Below, piece after piece: positions 37,323 to 47,179 of a DNA stretch of 64,000 bases. The notes under the pieces are model-generated. The model did no database searches and was not told the DNA's origin. It was given only the letters and a program-made list of their open reading frames with translations. Source of the DNA: Desulforapulum autotrophicum (GTDB lineage Bacteria; Desulfobacterota; Desulfobacteria; Desulfobacterales; Desulfolunaceae); the NCBI GenBank assembly GCA_020723285.1, contig DYJE01000012.1, positions 55,166-119,165 of the forward strand. Direction: 5' to 3'. Position 1 is the stretch's first letter; every line of letters starts with the position of its first letter. Made by a program: the position numbers and the translations under genes.

Positions 37323-38316
37323 GCTTTAAAAACCACCGGTACGTCGATTCAATCCCGCTTTCAAGGGTGATTTTCGGGCCCCATCCCAGACGGGAAAGCC
37401 TGCTCATATCCAGAAGCTTGCGCATCGTGCCGTCGGGCCTTGTGGTATCACATTCCAGATCCCCTTCAAACCCCACCGTCTTTCGGACCAGGTGCGCCAG
37501 ATCCATGATGGTCAGCTCCCGGCCGGAGCCCAGATTGACAAAGCAGGGTGACGGATAGACTGTGAAGTTCTTTTGAATCTCGCTGTCCGGAAGCGTCATC
37601 ACAAACACGCAGCCGTCCGCCATATCGTCCACATGGAGAAATTCGCGCTTAGGCGAGCCGCTGCCCCAGACCACCACGCGTTTCACGCCGTGTACTTTGG
37701 CTTCATGGAATTTCCGGATCAGCGCAGGCAGGACATGGGACGACTCCGGATTGAAATTGTCATGGGGGCCGTAAAGGTTGGTGGGCATCACGGCGATGAA
37801 TTGCGTTCCGTACTGCCGGTTGTATGCCTCGCACATTTTGATTCCCGCAATTTTCGCCACAGCGTAGGGCTCGTTGGTGGGCTCAAGCTGACCGGTCAGA
37901 AGGTGCTCCTCGTTCATGGGCTGGGGGGCGTGTTTGGGGTAAATGCATGACGAACCCAGAAACAGAAGGCGTTCAACGTGGTTTTCATAGGCGGCGTGGA
38001 TGATATTCGTCTGGATGGCGAGGTTGTCACGGATGAACTCCGCGGGCCGGGTGTTGTTGGCGTGGATTCCGCCGACCCTGGCCGCCGCAAGAAAAACATA
38101 ATCCGGAGCATGGTTCCTGAAAAACCGGGAAACATCCGCCTGGTTCCTAAGGTCCAGGTGATACATATCCACAGGCGTCGACGCATGGTCTTCGGGTCCG
38201 CGTGTATGGAAATTCCCTAAAAGACAGGTATAGCCCCTGTCGGCAAGATTTCGCGCAATGGCACCGCCAACCATCCCCGACGCACCCGCGATAAAGATTC
38301 GGCTTGATTTATTCAT
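37285..38316 (-). CDS. fcl: GDP-L-fucose synthase
   Basis: A 343-residue SDR enzyme that converts GDP-4-keto-6-deoxymannose to GDP-L-fucose. The N-terminal NAD(P) site [18 protein letters not shown], the [17 protein letters not shown] segment, the catalytic Ser in GSSCIYP and the [20 protein letters not shown] motif (Y...K) all match. It follows gmd, whose stop overlaps this start by eight bases (ATGAATAA). An in-frame ATG nine bases earlier (38325) is possible. Together with gmd it provides the GDP-fucose donor for the locus. Confidence 0.95.
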   Translation of the reverse strand: MNKSSRIFIAGASGMVGGAIARNLADRGYTCLLGNFHTRGPEDHASTPVDMYHLDLRNQADVSRFFRNHAPDYVFLAAARVGGIHANNTRPAEFIRDNLAIQTNIIHAAYENHVERLLFLGSSCIYPKHAPQPMNEEHLLTGQLEPTNEPYAVAKIAGIKMCEAYNRQYGTQFIAVMPTNLYGPHDNFNPESSHVLPALIRKFHEAKVHGVKRVVVWGSGSPKREFLHVDDMADGCVFVMTLPDSEIQKNFTVYPSPCFVNLGSGRELTIMDLAHLVRKTVGFEGDLECDTTRPDGTMRKLLDMSRLSRLGWGPKITLESGIESTYRWFLKHAANVYKEGLLD

Positions 38317-39394
38317 TTCGTTCATACACCTGAAAACCGGCCCGCTGGCAGAGCTCGTCCCGTTTGGCTTCTTCAAGGTCGCTGGCCGTCATTTCCCGCA
38401 CCAGTTCACTGAAACCGATTTTCGGTTCCCACCCCAGATTTTTTTTGGCTTTGGACGGATCGCCCAGAAGTGTATCGACTTCCGTAGGCCTGAAATACCG
38501 GGGGTCGACCCGCACGATGATTTTTCCGTTGGCCGCGTTGACGCCTTTTTCATGAACGCCCTCACCTTCCCAGACGATGGCCGTGCCAAGCTCTTTTGCG
38601 CAGAGTTCCACAAATTCCCTGACAGAATGCTGTTCCCCGGTGGCGATGACATAATCATCCGGCTCGTCCTGCTGGAGCATCAGCCACTGCATCTCCACGT
38701 AATCCCTGGCGTGGCCCCAGTCCCTTAAGGCATTGAGGTTCCCGAGATACAGGCAGTCCTGCATTCCTAAGGATATACGGCAAAGCGCCCGGGTGATTTT
38801 CCGTGTGACGAAGGTTTCTCCCCGTAAAGGGGATTCGTGGTTGAAAAGAATTCCGTTGCAGCCGTAAATTCCATAAGCTTCCCGGTAGTTGACCGTGATC
38901 CAGTAAGCATAGAGCTTGGCGCAGGCGTAAGGGGAACGCGGGTAAAACGGCGTGGTTTCCGTCTGGGGGATTTCCCGGACTTTTCCGTAAAGTTCCGATG
39001 TGGACGCCTGGTAGAACCGTGTTTTCTTTTCAAGCCCCAGAAGACGGATTCCTTCAAGAAGCCTCATGGTTCCCAGGGCGTCGGCGTCCGCCGTGTACTC
39101 CGGCGAATCGAAGGAAACCTGGACATGGCTCTGGGCCGCGAGATTGTAGACTTCATCCGGCCTCACCTGCTTAAGAATGCGGATGAGGTTGGTGGCGTCC
39201 GTGAGATCGCCGTAGTGGAGGATCATGGTGTGGCTGGAATCGTGAGGGTCTTTGTAAAGGTGGTCGATGCGGTCCGTGTTGAACAGCGACGTCCGCCGCT
39301 TGATGCCGTGCACCTCATAGCCTTTCAACAGCAGAAACTCCGCGAGATACGCTCCGTCCTGCCCCGTGATTCCGGTGATCAAAGCCCGTTTCAT
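38309..39394 (-). CDS. gmd: GDP-mannose 4,6-dehydratase
   Basis: A 361-residue extended SDR enzyme that makes GDP-4-keto-6-deoxymannose from GDP-mannose. It begins [19 protein letters not shown], has [32 protein letters not shown], the STSELYGKV catalytic Ser/Glu segment and the [11 protein letters not shown] (Y...K-type) region, all as in Gmd. The length is a little over the usual 345-370. It is directly upstream of fcl. About 45 bases separate it from the co-polymerase gene. Confidence 0.96.
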   Translation of the reverse strand: MKRALITGITGQDGAYLAEFLLLKGYEVHGIKRRTSLFNTDRIDHLYKDPHDSSHTMILHYGDLTDATNLIRILKQVRPDEVYNLAAQSHVQVSFDSPEYTADADALGTMRLLEGIRLLGLEKKTRFYQASTSELYGKVREIPQTETTPFYPRSPYACAKLYAYWITVNYREAYGIYGCNGILFNHESPLRGETFVTRKITRALCRISLGMQDCLYLGNLNALRDWGHARDYVEMQWLMLQQDEPDDYVIATGEQHSVREFVELCAKELGTAIVWEGEGVHEKGVNAANGKIIVRVDPRYFRPTEVDTLLGDPSKAKKNLGWEPKIGFSELVREMTASDLEEAKRDELCQRAGFQVYERNE

Positions 39395-39439
39395 AAATGG
39401 TAAATTCCGATGCCTTTAATAGAGTTTGACAGCCTGACA

Positions 39440-41008
39440 TCAGACCAGTTTCCTGAGGAGTTTCGCCCAGAAAACGTTGATGTCCATGATCAGGAAATGC
39501 ATGGCCAGAAGAACTAAAACCGGGGCGATGACAACGCCCGCAGCCATAACCGTCCGCCGTGACCGTATCCGTTCAATGTCGTTCGCGGTAAGGATGGGAG
39601 GAATCTCTCCAAGAACGGGAATCCGTGTGATTTTCACAAGGGCTGAGGGTTTGTGCACCGCGCCGTCCAGAAACTCCAGAACCGCCGCCAGCCCGACACC
39701 GGCGGCGACACTCAGCACCAGGCCGATCACGAGAATGACGATGCGGTTGGGCTTGAACGGTTTTTCGGGAAGCCGGGGCGGATCGATCAGGGTGAACCGT
39801 TCGCCTTTCTGGTCTTTTTCAAGCCCCGAAGCCACCTTGGCTTCCATGTGCTTCTGGGTCAGGTCGTTGAGCTTGCCGTTCATGTTGGCCTGCTCCGATA
39901 AAAGGGCCTTGTATTCCCCTTCGATCTGGGCGGAGGATTCAATGCGTGATTCATACCCGGCTTTTTTTCGTTTCGCGTCCAGAATCTGCCGTTTCACGGA
40001 ATCGATTTCAGACCTGAGACCCGAAAGCTGCGACGCAATGGTGATATACGCCGGGTTATCCGGGTGGCGTTTCCTGGTCTCGGATTTTTCTTTCACCGTT
40101 TCAAGCTGTTTTGTAAGCTTTTGTATTTCCGATTGGGTGTTGATCACGTCCGGGTATTCATCGCTGAATTTCGATTTCAGAGCCACAAGAAGCACATTCA
40201 GCTCTTCCAGCCGCCGTTGATCACTGTTGAACTCCACCTCGGGAGAAAGCATGGACAGCTGGGTGATGAAATATTTCTCTTTCTCGGAAAGAATCTTAAG
40301 CTGCTCGTTGAGCTGATCCTGAATTTTTTCCATGGACTCGATCAACTGCACGTTCACGTTCATGAATTCGGGCAGCCTGATCATGTTCTTTTCCTTGAAA
40401 ACGGAGATCTTCCCGGTAAGCAGGGCCAGGGAGTCCTTGACCTTGTTCATCTCCGCTTCGAGAAACTGGGTCGTCTCCTCCGTCTTCCGCGTGCGTTCCT
40501 TGAGGTTTTCCTCCAGAAAAAGAGAAGACAGGGCGTTTGTGGTGTCGACGACCTTTCTGGGGTCGTTCCCCTCATAAGCCAGCTGAAAGGCAATCATGGC
40601 GGCGGTGGGTCGGCCCGTTCTCCGGTCCATGATTTCGGCGCTTATCGTGTCGACCTTGATGTTCGACCGCATGGTCTCAACGATTTCTTCCATGGTTTTT
40701 TTGCTTCTCAGATCGGCATACAGGTCATTCTTGTTGATCAGTTCGATGAGGTTCGTGTGGCTCATGATCCGCTGCTTGATCATTTCAAGACGCTGCTCCG
40801 CATAGCTTGTCACGGTGGCCATGACGAATTCCTGCGGTATTTCCTGTTCTTCGATGAGAATGGTCGCGGATGACCTGTAATGGGAAGGCAGGTAAACGGC
40901 CAGCGCGACGCTGGCCGTCATGATGGCGATGGCCGGGAGGATCAGGGCCGCTTTCCTCCGCCTGATGATCGGCAGGATGTCTGCGGGTTCAATGGGTGTG
41001 CTGCTCAC
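39440..41008 (-). CDS. Wzz/GNVR-type polysaccharide co-polymerase
   Basis: A 522-residue inner-membrane protein that sets polysaccharide chain length and couples to export. It has an N-terminal helix (RKAALILPAIAIMTASVALA), a long periplasmic coiled coil (about 160-420), the proline motif PPRLPEKPFKPNRIV just before the C-terminal helix, and no fused kinase domain. The start is GTG (GTGAGCAGCACACC) with GAGGTG before it. It resembles the chain-length protein of exosortase-associated loci. A stand-alone ATPase partner is encoded at 30972. Confidence 0.9.
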   Translation of the reverse strand: MSSTPIEPADILPIIRRRKAALILPAIAIMTASVALAVYLPSHYRSSATILIEEQEIPQEFVMATVTSYAEQRLEMIKQRIMSHTNLIELINKNDLYADLRSKKTMEEIVETMRSNIKVDTISAEIMDRRTGRPTAAMIAFQLAYEGNDPRKVVDTTNALSSLFLEENLKERTRKTEETTQFLEAEMNKVKDSLALLTGKISVFKEKNMIRLPEFMNVNVQLIESMEKIQDQLNEQLKILSEKEKYFITQLSMLSPEVEFNSDQRRLEELNVLLVALKSKFSDEYPDVINTQSEIQKLTKQLETVKEKSETRKRHPDNPAYITIASQLSGLRSEIDSVKRQILDAKRKKAGYESRIESSAQIEGEYKALLSEQANMNGKLNDLTQKHMEAKVASGLEKDQKGERFTLIDPPRLPEKPFKPNRIVILVIGLVLSVAAGVGLAAVLEFLDGAVHKPSALVKITRIPVLGEIPPILTANDIERIRSRRTVMAAGVVIAPVLVLLAMHFLIMDINVFWAKLLRKLV

Positions 41009-41047
41009 GATAACACCTCATGCTTGTTTCGGTTCTTTCAATCATTA

Positions 41048-41623
41048 TTATTTCACCACCACAAGATCGCCGCGTTCCAGCCGGATATTCTGTTCCAGGC
41101 TTTTTCCCTCGGCCACATCGCTGTAATTGAAATGGAAAATTTTCGTTTCGCCGTCCATATTCCTGAAAATACGGATATCGTCCTTGTCGGCAAAGGGATT
41201 GACCCCTCGCGCCATGGTGAGAGCCTGCATCACCGTCACGTTTTCATGGATGGGATAATGGCCGGGGGCGTTCACTTTGCCGATCACATAGATCACCATG
41301 CTGCTGGTCTGAAGAACCTGGACCGACACATGGGCCCCGGGCATGTAAACGGCCAGTCTTTCCTCGATGTCCTTTTTCAGCTGGCCGAGGGTCCTGCCCT
41401 GGGCCTTGACCTCCCCGATCAGCGGAAAAGTGATGTTGCCGTCGGGGAGAACCGACGTCTGTCGTGTCAGAGACTCTTCTTTCCAGGCGGAGATATGAAG
41501 GGCGTCACCGCAGCCGATGGTGTAAACCTGACCTGCGGGGGACGGCCCGGCTGAAACGGGCGGACGGGCAGAGGAACACGCGGTCAGACACAGCACCGCA
41601 ATCATTGAAAGAATCTTTTTCAT
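41048..41623 (-). CDS. Wza-like polysaccharide export lipoprotein
   Basis: A 191-residue lipoprotein (signal ILSMIAVLCLTAC, lipobox Cys about residue 16) with the Poly_export domain: IGCGDALHISAWKEESLTRQ, VLPDGNITFPLIGEVKAQG, LKKDIEERL. A SLBB-type repeat follows (VSVQVLQTSSMVIYVIGKV). It is much shorter than Wza of E. coli, as is usual for exosortase-linked export proteins. GGGGATGATC before the ATG at 41623 favours that start over 41629. It stands between PrsT and the co-polymerase. Confidence 0.9.
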   Translation of the reverse strand: MKKILSMIAVLCLTACSSARPPVSAGPSPAGQVYTIGCGDALHISAWKEESLTRQTSVLPDGNITFPLIGEVKAQGRTLGQLKKDIEERLAVYMPGAHVSVQVLQTSSMVIYVIGKVNAPGHYPIHENVTVMQALTMARGVNPFADKDDIRIFRNMDGETKIFHFNYSDVAEGKSLEQNIRLERGDLVVVK

Positions 41624-41632
41624 GATCATCCC

Positions 41633-44035
41633 CTATCCTTTGAGGGTGTCGAGAACCGCTTTCGCCTCGTGGATCCCCCGGTAGGCGACGTTGCTTTTCA
41701 CGGCTTTTTCAAGATGTTTCTTCGCGTCGGGCTTCAACCCTTTTTTGTATTTGATCATGCCCATGTGGTAGTTCAGAACGGGATTGTCGGGATTTTTTTC
41801 GTAGGCTCCGCTCACGGTCGCAAGGGCCCTGTCGTAGTTGCCCTGCTTGTAGTACAGCCAACCCAGGGTGTCTGACGCGGCGCTGTCGCCGGGTTTTTCC
41901 TTCAAAACCTTTTCGCTGAGGGCCACGGCTTTATTGAGGTCATCGGCGGACGATGAGGTTTCGCCGATCAGGAAGGCGAGGTTGTTGGCCATGGATAGGC
42001 TGTTGGGGCGTTTTTTCAGCATGGATTCATAGAAGGCCCTGGCTTTGGGGAAATCTTTTCTGTTTTCATACATCATTCCCAGGGCCACGGCAGCCTCGGA
42101 GTTGTCCGGGTTTTTTTCAAGGGCGTCCAGAAGGGCTTTTTCAGCCTCGGCGGTCTTGCCGGTGTTGATCAGCACCCGTGCAATGCTGTTGGCGGGAATC
42201 GGCCATTGGGGGTTGAGTGAAAGGGCCTGTTTATACGATGCGAGGGCCTTGTCGATGTTGCCCGACGCTTCCATGACACCGCCCAGAAGGTTGTGATAAT
42301 ATACCGCCTCCTTTTTCCGTTCGATCTGGCGTTTGCAGATGGCCGAAGCCTTGTCGTAATCTTTCTTGCCGGTGTAGATTTTCACCAGGTTCGACAAAAT
42401 CTCGAAGGAGTCGGGCAGGGTTTTCCGGGCCGATTCCAGTTCCTTGACCGCCAGGTCCAGTTTCCCGTTGACCACGTGGCTCTGGGCCATTTTGATGTAC
42501 CCCAGGTGATGGGCGGGAAACGTCTTTTTCATTTCGGCGAAAACCGCCAGGGCCTTGGCTTTTTTGCCCCAGTTTTCATACAGGTCGCCCAGGGATGCGC
42601 GGATTTCCGGGTCGGCGGGGGTTTTCGAGATCAGATCCTTCAGTTCCGGCTCGGCCGACGCGTAGTCCTTGTTCATCAGATACAGGTTGACCCTCTCTTT
42701 TTTGAGCGTCACTGAATCGGGCAGGTTTTTAAGGCCGTTTTTCACGGCGTCCATGGCCAAAAGGTTCTCCTTGTTCATCACATGGGCCCTGGACAGGTAG
42801 GCGTAAGCCATGTCCTGCTCAGGTTTCTGGGCGATGACCGAACGGAAGCACGAAACCGCTTCGGCACCCTTCCCTTCCGAAAGGGCGATCATGCCTTTGA
42901 GCTGAAGGGCGTCCACGCTTTTCGGATCTTCTTTCAGGACGTCCGCCACCGTGGTTTTGGCCTGATCCACCCGGCCCATGGACAGGTAGAGGGACGCGAG
43001 GCTGTTCATGGTCCTGACAATGCCGGGTGACGATTTTTTCCGGTCGAATTCCAGAGAGGATTTGAGGATGCGTTCCGCCTCGTCCTTCCTGTTCTGGGCG
43101 ATGCGGATCTCCGCCAGGGCCAGATGGATGTCGTAGCTTTTCCGGATCGTTTCCTTTCCTTTTTCAAGGATGGCGTTGGCCGCGTCCACCCGGTTCCGGG
43201 CCAGGTAATACCGGGCGATCTGCACGTAGACGCCTTCCTTGTCTTCTTTTCCCGTGAGAATGGACTGGATCGCCGTTTCCGCTTCCCTGGTTTTGTTCAG
43301 CTTCAGGTAAACGTCACCCAGATTGAAGCGGTGAGACACTTCACGGGGTTCGATGTCCGCAAGAATTTTCAGTTCGGCCAGCAGGTCCTCGTAGCGTCCT
43401 GTGGCGGCAAACATCCGGGCCATGGCCGAATGAAGCCCAACGGCTTTGGGGTTTACGGCAATTCCTTTGCGGAGGATCTCTTCGGCACTGACGCCTTTCG
43501 GGGGGTAGGCGGCCTTGAGCAGAAAAAATTCAGGGTCCGTGCACTTCAGGGTTTCCAGACGGTCCAGAACCTTGACAGCCTCATCGGTTTTCTTTTCCGC
43601 GATGCGGATGGCCGCTTCAAGGATGATCGCTTTCTCGTGGTCTTTTTCAGACGCGAGAATGATCCGGGCTTTTTCAAGGGCCTTGTCGTAAAGCTTGGCG
43701 GCAAGAAACAAGCGGCCCAGCTGGAGGTGGGCCTCCCAGAGTCCGGGATTCAGTTCCACAGCCTTGTTCAGACGGCCCATGGTTTCTTTGTAGTTCTTGT
43801 CCTTCAGTTCCACCATGCCCAGAAGGTAGTGTGCGTCGGCGTATTTGGGATCGATCTGGATGGCGTTTTTCAGTTCGACCCGGGCCAGGGCGTAATCATC
43901 GGCCTCGTACAGGGCTTTTCCCTTGTTGTAGAATTTCAGTTTTTTTTCTTCAGGCCCGGCGCAGGAGCACATGGGGCTGAGAACAAGACACATGACAAGC
44001 AGTGAAGCCCAGGTTTTCAGGAAGGACACATTCAT
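41633..44035 (-). CDS. PrsT-like TPR lipoprotein of the EPS/exosortase locus
   Basis: An 800-residue protein made almost entirely of tetratricopeptide repeats (YNKGKALYEADDYALARVEL onward, roughly 20 units) after a lipoprotein-like signal (MCLVLSPMCSC). Size, repeats and location next to Wza- and Wzz-like genes match PrsT, a TPR protein linked to exosortase/PEP-CTERM loci and assumed to scaffold envelope polysaccharide export. AAGGAGA precedes the ATG. It ends nine bases before the export lipoprotein start, so these form one operon. Confidence 0.85.
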   Translation of the reverse strand: MNVSFLKTWASLLVMCLVLSPMCSCAGPEEKKLKFYNKGKALYEADDYALARVELKNAIQIDPKYADAHYLLGMVELKDKNYKETMGRLNKAVELNPGLWEAHLQLGRLFLAAKLYDKALEKARIILASEKDHEKAIILEAAIRIAEKKTDEAVKVLDRLETLKCTDPEFFLLKAAYPPKGVSAEEILRKGIAVNPKAVGLHSAMARMFAATGRYEDLLAELKILADIEPREVSHRFNLGDVYLKLNKTREAETAIQSILTGKEDKEGVYVQIARYYLARNRVDAANAILEKGKETIRKSYDIHLALAEIRIAQNRKDEAERILKSSLEFDRKKSSPGIVRTMNSLASLYLSMGRVDQAKTTVADVLKEDPKSVDALQLKGMIALSEGKGAEAVSCFRSVIAQKPEQDMAYAYLSRAHVMNKENLLAMDAVKNGLKNLPDSVTLKKERVNLYLMNKDYASAEPELKDLISKTPADPEIRASLGDLYENWGKKAKALAVFAEMKKTFPAHHLGYIKMAQSHVVNGKLDLAVKELESARKTLPDSFEILSNLVKIYTGKKDYDKASAICKRQIERKKEAVYYHNLLGGVMEASGNIDKALASYKQALSLNPQWPIPANSIARVLINTGKTAEAEKALLDALEKNPDNSEAAVALGMMYENRKDFPKARAFYESMLKKRPNSLSMANNLAFLIGETSSSADDLNKAVALSEKVLKEKPGDSAASDTLGWLYYKQGNYDRALATVSGAYEKNPDNPVLNYHMGMIKYKKGLKPDAKKHLEKAVKSNVAYRGIHEAKAVLDTLKG

Positions 44036-44073
44036 TCATTTCTCCTTGGTATTTTGGCAGCCGGATTGTCCGT

Positions 44074-45729
44074 TCATAAAAAAGCGCCCGCGCTCCGGAC
44101 GAACAGGACAATACACATGGCGGCCAGGGTTCTGTTGATAAAAAGGTGTTTTTTCCTCAGTTCGCCGACAACCATCTCGAAGGAGAACAGCATCACGATG
44201 AGGTGCACCGAAAGGGTCAAAAGGTTGATGCCCTTGATTTCGTACCCCACGAGAAGGGGCAGGGCGATGGAGATGAAAAGGATGATGAAATCAAGGGGGG
44301 TGGCTTTGAATCCTTTTTTCCGCCGGGTGAATTTCAGCGTCATGATCATGAACAGCGCCAGAAGGCCGTAAGCCCCGTTGTACAGCATTCTCGCCGTTTC
44401 TCCCATCCACGCCGCGCCGTCGGATTCAACCCCGTAAAGAATAAACGGAATGGCCGCGTAATAAAACAGCCGGTTCACCCAGAAACTCCAGTCGCTTTTG
44501 ACTTTGGGGACAAGGAGAACCGAAGCGAGCACACATCCGGCGACAAGGGGTGCATAGCCGGGCAGGGTTTCAAACCCCATGCACGACACCATGAGAAGGG
44601 CGATGAAACCGTAAGTCAGACAGGGAAAGGCGATGCGGATGATCAGGTGACGGTCCCTCACCTTCCTGAAAACCCCTTTCATACGCATCTCGTAGTATTC
44701 ACTCTGGGATATCCTCCAGCCACGATGATCCGCCAGCTGGAAAAAACCGAGAATCGCCGATGAAAAACCGAGATAGTACATCAGAAGAATCCATTCGGAA
44801 TGGTATCGGAGCAGGAAGGCCGAGCAGACGAGAAACGCCTGGAGAACGTACACCAGACACACCGCTTCCGAATGACGGAATCCCAGGGCCATCAGCCTGT
44901 GATGAAAATGGGTTTTATCGGCCTTGAAAGGAGATTTCCCTTTCATGAGGCGCCCCATCATCACGCTCAGGGTATCCAGAATGGGAAATCCCAGGAGAAT
45001 CAGGGGAAACAGGGGGCTGATGGTTCCACTGCCCTGACTGACATGGATGGCCAGGGTCACGGACAGAAAACCCAGAAGCTGACTCCCGGTGTCCCCCATG
45101 AAGATGCTGGCCGGATGGGTGTTGAAGCGCAGGAAACCGAACACGGCCCCGATCACCGCGAGGCTCATGACGGAAACACCGGTCATGCCCAGGGTGTAGG
45201 CCAGATAGGACAGGCAGAGAAACGAAAGGATCACGATGCCGCCGGCCAGGCCGTCCAGGCCGTCGGACAGGTTGATGGCGTTGGTCACACCCACAATGGC
45301 CAGCACCGTCAGGATCAGGGACACGGCTGGGGGCAGTTTTGAAAGAAAGGGGAAAAGGTCCCCTGTTGACACAATGTTCACCCCGCCCTTCCCCACCACC
45401 ATGCCCGCGGCCAGAAGCTGTCCGAAGAATTTCGCAGCGTACCCCAGATCCCTGGCATCGTCCAGATAGCCGAACACCACGATGACCGAAGCCCCGATGA
45501 TGATACTTGTCACCACCCGGTCAGACGGATTCCACACCAGAAAAGGACAGAGAATGCCGAAAGCCATGGCAAGTCCGCCAATTTTGGGCACCGGGGCCTG
45601 ATGGACTTTCCGTTCGTTGGGAACATCGAGAACATGAAGGGTCCCGGCCATGCTCTTGAGAATGGGAATAAGAGACAGGGTCAGAAACAGTGACAAAAGG
45701 AGGGTCGAAAGATAGATCATATCCACCAT
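44074..45729 (-). CDS. WecA-like undecaprenyl-phosphate glycosyl-1-phosphate transferase with long C-terminal extension
   Basis: The first 330 or so residues are a polyprenyl-phosphate HexNAc-1-phosphate transferase: RKVHQAPVPKIGGLAMAFG, VVFGYLDDARDL (catalytic Asp pair), NAINLSDGLDGLAGG, ASIFMGDTGSQLLGFL and DKTHFHHRLMALGF. It would start repeat-unit synthesis at the inner membrane. From about residue 340 to 551 there are extra membrane helices (about six) without a family I can name. It is the first gene of the minus-strand EPS locus, and about 440 bases separate it from the divergent VPLPA-CTERM gene. No good promoter was recognised upstream. Confidence 0.88.
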   Translation of the reverse strand: MVDMIYLSTLLLSLFLTLSLIPILKSMAGTLHVLDVPNERKVHQAPVPKIGGLAMAFGILCPFLVWNPSDRVVTSIIIGASVIVVFGYLDDARDLGYAAKFFGQLLAAGMVVGKGGVNIVSTGDLFPFLSKLPPAVSLILTVLAIVGVTNAINLSDGLDGLAGGIVILSFLCLSYLAYTLGMTGVSVMSLAVIGAVFGFLRFNTHPASIFMGDTGSQLLGFLSVTLAIHVSQGSGTISPLFPLILLGFPILDTLSVMMGRLMKGKSPFKADKTHFHHRLMALGFRHSEAVCLVYVLQAFLVCSAFLLRYHSEWILLMYYLGFSSAILGFFQLADHRGWRISQSEYYEMRMKGVFRKVRDRHLIIRIAFPCLTYGFIALLMVSCMGFETLPGYAPLVAGCVLASVLLVPKVKSDWSFWVNRLFYYAAIPFILYGVESDGAAWMGETARMLYNGAYGLLALFMIMTLKFTRRKKGFKATPLDFIILFISIALPLLVGYEIKGINLLTLSVHLIVMLFSFEMVVGELRKKHLFINRTLAAMCIVLFVRSAGAFL

Positions 45730-46170
45730 GCTGTTCTCTTATTAAATATTAAAAAGGTACGTGACGGTCAGGGAATACAGCTCCGCCTGGTCGTTCACAC
45801 AACCGAAGTGTCGCTGAAAACAGGACGGGTGTTGTATATCACGCGCTTCATTAAGCAATTATTACCCGGAGATTAGGATTCTGTTACGCCGATTTTCCGA
45901 TCTGAAAATCCGGACAGGTAAAAAGGAAAATTGCATTCCCCCACCCCGCCGGTCATTTTTAATGTTCTTTTAATGTGGTCTTAACCTGAATCAAACAAAG
46001 CCGTTCTATAAATCCTGACGTCGGCTCGTTACCGCAACCCTGACTAAGGATTGATATCCTTTATAATTTTGTACCATTACGCCACTTATGACCCCCTGAT
46101 GATCCGGCCTTTGCACCGGAAAAAAAGGAAAAGGGCCGTAACGATAACCTTTTACCGCGAGGATACGAAC
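45730..46170. promoter_or_regulatory. Divergent intergenic region with promoter for the VPLPA-CTERM gene
   Basis: The 441-base gap between divergent wecA-like and VPLPA-CTERM genes holds a plus-strand promoter candidate, CTGACT (46040-46045), 16 bases, TATAAT (46062-46067), giving a leader of about 100 bases. Nothing else recognisable was found, although the AT-rich stretch around 45840-45880 (ATTAAGCAATTATT) may hold a site. Confidence 0.45.
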
Positions 46171-46854
46171 ATGAAACCGATGTTTTTATGGATGACCGCA
46201 TTGATCACTTTTTTCAGCCTGACGTCCGATTCATACGCCTATTACATGGAAGTGGATTCCCTTTCCATGAACCGTGTGGGTTCATCCATTTTCTGTCAGG
46301 CAGGCGATGACCGCTACATCATTCAGCAGTTTTTAGTCACCAATACCGGAAGCGCGGATCTCTTCGACGTGGGCGTTGCCTCTGCCTTCATGTATTCGGG
46401 AAACTGGGGTTTCGAATACGACAACGACACCCACTCCTTTCAGCGTGAAATCACCGGAGATGGTGTGTCCTACGGCATCCATTCCCTGAAAGTCTTCACA
46501 TCCTGCCCTTTTGGCGATCCTGTGGAAACGACCTACCTGTCCCTGTCACGGGACAACACCGACCTTTCCCTCTGCGGTTTCGCCTCGGGAAGAACCACGA
46601 ATATCCCGCTGATCTTAGACGAGACCGACGAGATTCCCGTGTTCTGGCTTGGAGATCTGGCCGCGGGAGAAAGCGCCTACCTTACCTGGTACGCCCTCCA
46701 GAGCCCCTACATCAGCCCCGCCACCAACGCGGCCTGGAGTTTCAACATGATAAACGGTTTTGTGGCGGAATCGCGGACCACAGTCCCCCTGGCCGGGAGT
46801 CTCTGGTTTCTCGCCGGAGGTCTTGTCTTTCTCCGCAGGAAAATGCCGTTTTAA
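46171..46854 (+). CDS. VPLPA-CTERM-like exosortase substrate
   Basis: A 227-residue exported protein of unknown function. Its signal peptide (FLWMTALITFFSLTSDSYA) is followed by a mostly beta, Tyr-rich body with two Cys. The C-terminus has the tripartite sorting-signal layout: VPLAGSLWFLAGGLVFLRRK, meaning a VPL motif, a hydrophobic span and a basic end. That is close to the VPLPA-CTERM signal cut by XrtD-type exosortases, and such an exosortase is encoded at 33002. I chose 46171 since GCGAGGATACGAAC precedes it and the signal peptide follows. It is probably processed at the inner membrane and exported or anchored. Confidence 0.8.
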   Translation: MKPMFLWMTALITFFSLTSDSYAYYMEVDSLSMNRVGSSIFCQAGDDRYIIQQFLVTNTGSADLFDVGVASAFMYSGNWGFEYDNDTHSFQREITGDGVSYGIHSLKVFTSCPFGDPVETTYLSLSRDNTDLSLCGFASGRTTNIPLILDETDEIPVFWLGDLAAGESAYLTWYALQSPYISPATNAAWSFNMINGFVAESRTTVPLAGSLWFLAGGLVFLRRKMPF

Positions 46855-46888
46855 CAAAACGGCGGCAAAGGTCTTAAGGAGAATGGTT

Positions 46889-47080
46889 ATGTCTGGCTCA
46901 AACATCGCGGTGAACATGGAAGATCATGTCAAAAGGAAGGACGCCCACGTCCGGAAAATGGAGCGGCTCTTGGAATACCTTGAGAATTCCAAAGAAAAGA
47001 AATTTACAGGGTACATTAAAATCAACTTCAGCCAGGGCGTCATCGGACGGATCGAGAAGTTCGAGGAAATCCTGAAATAG
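46889..47080 (+). CDS. Small basic protein of unknown function (63 aa)
   Basis: A short helical start (VKRKDAHVRKMERLLEYLEN) precedes KKFTGYIKINFSQGVIGRI, a strand-turn-strand element resembling the small DUF2292-like proteins, though I cannot confirm the family. AAGGAG seven bases before this ATG and its position 35 bases after the VPLPA gene suggest a real co-transcribed gene. No signal peptide, so cytoplasmic. Confidence 0.65.
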   Translation: MSGSNIAVNMEDHVKRKDAHVRKMERLLEYLENSKEKKFTGYIKINFSQGVIGRIEKFEEILK

Positions 47081-47179
47081 AAAAAAGGCACGCGATGGAA
47101 AAAGGCGGATCACTCCTGACACACCGGGATATCCGTCTTTTCCATGACATATCGAAGAGAGAATAACAGGAGAGGGACA

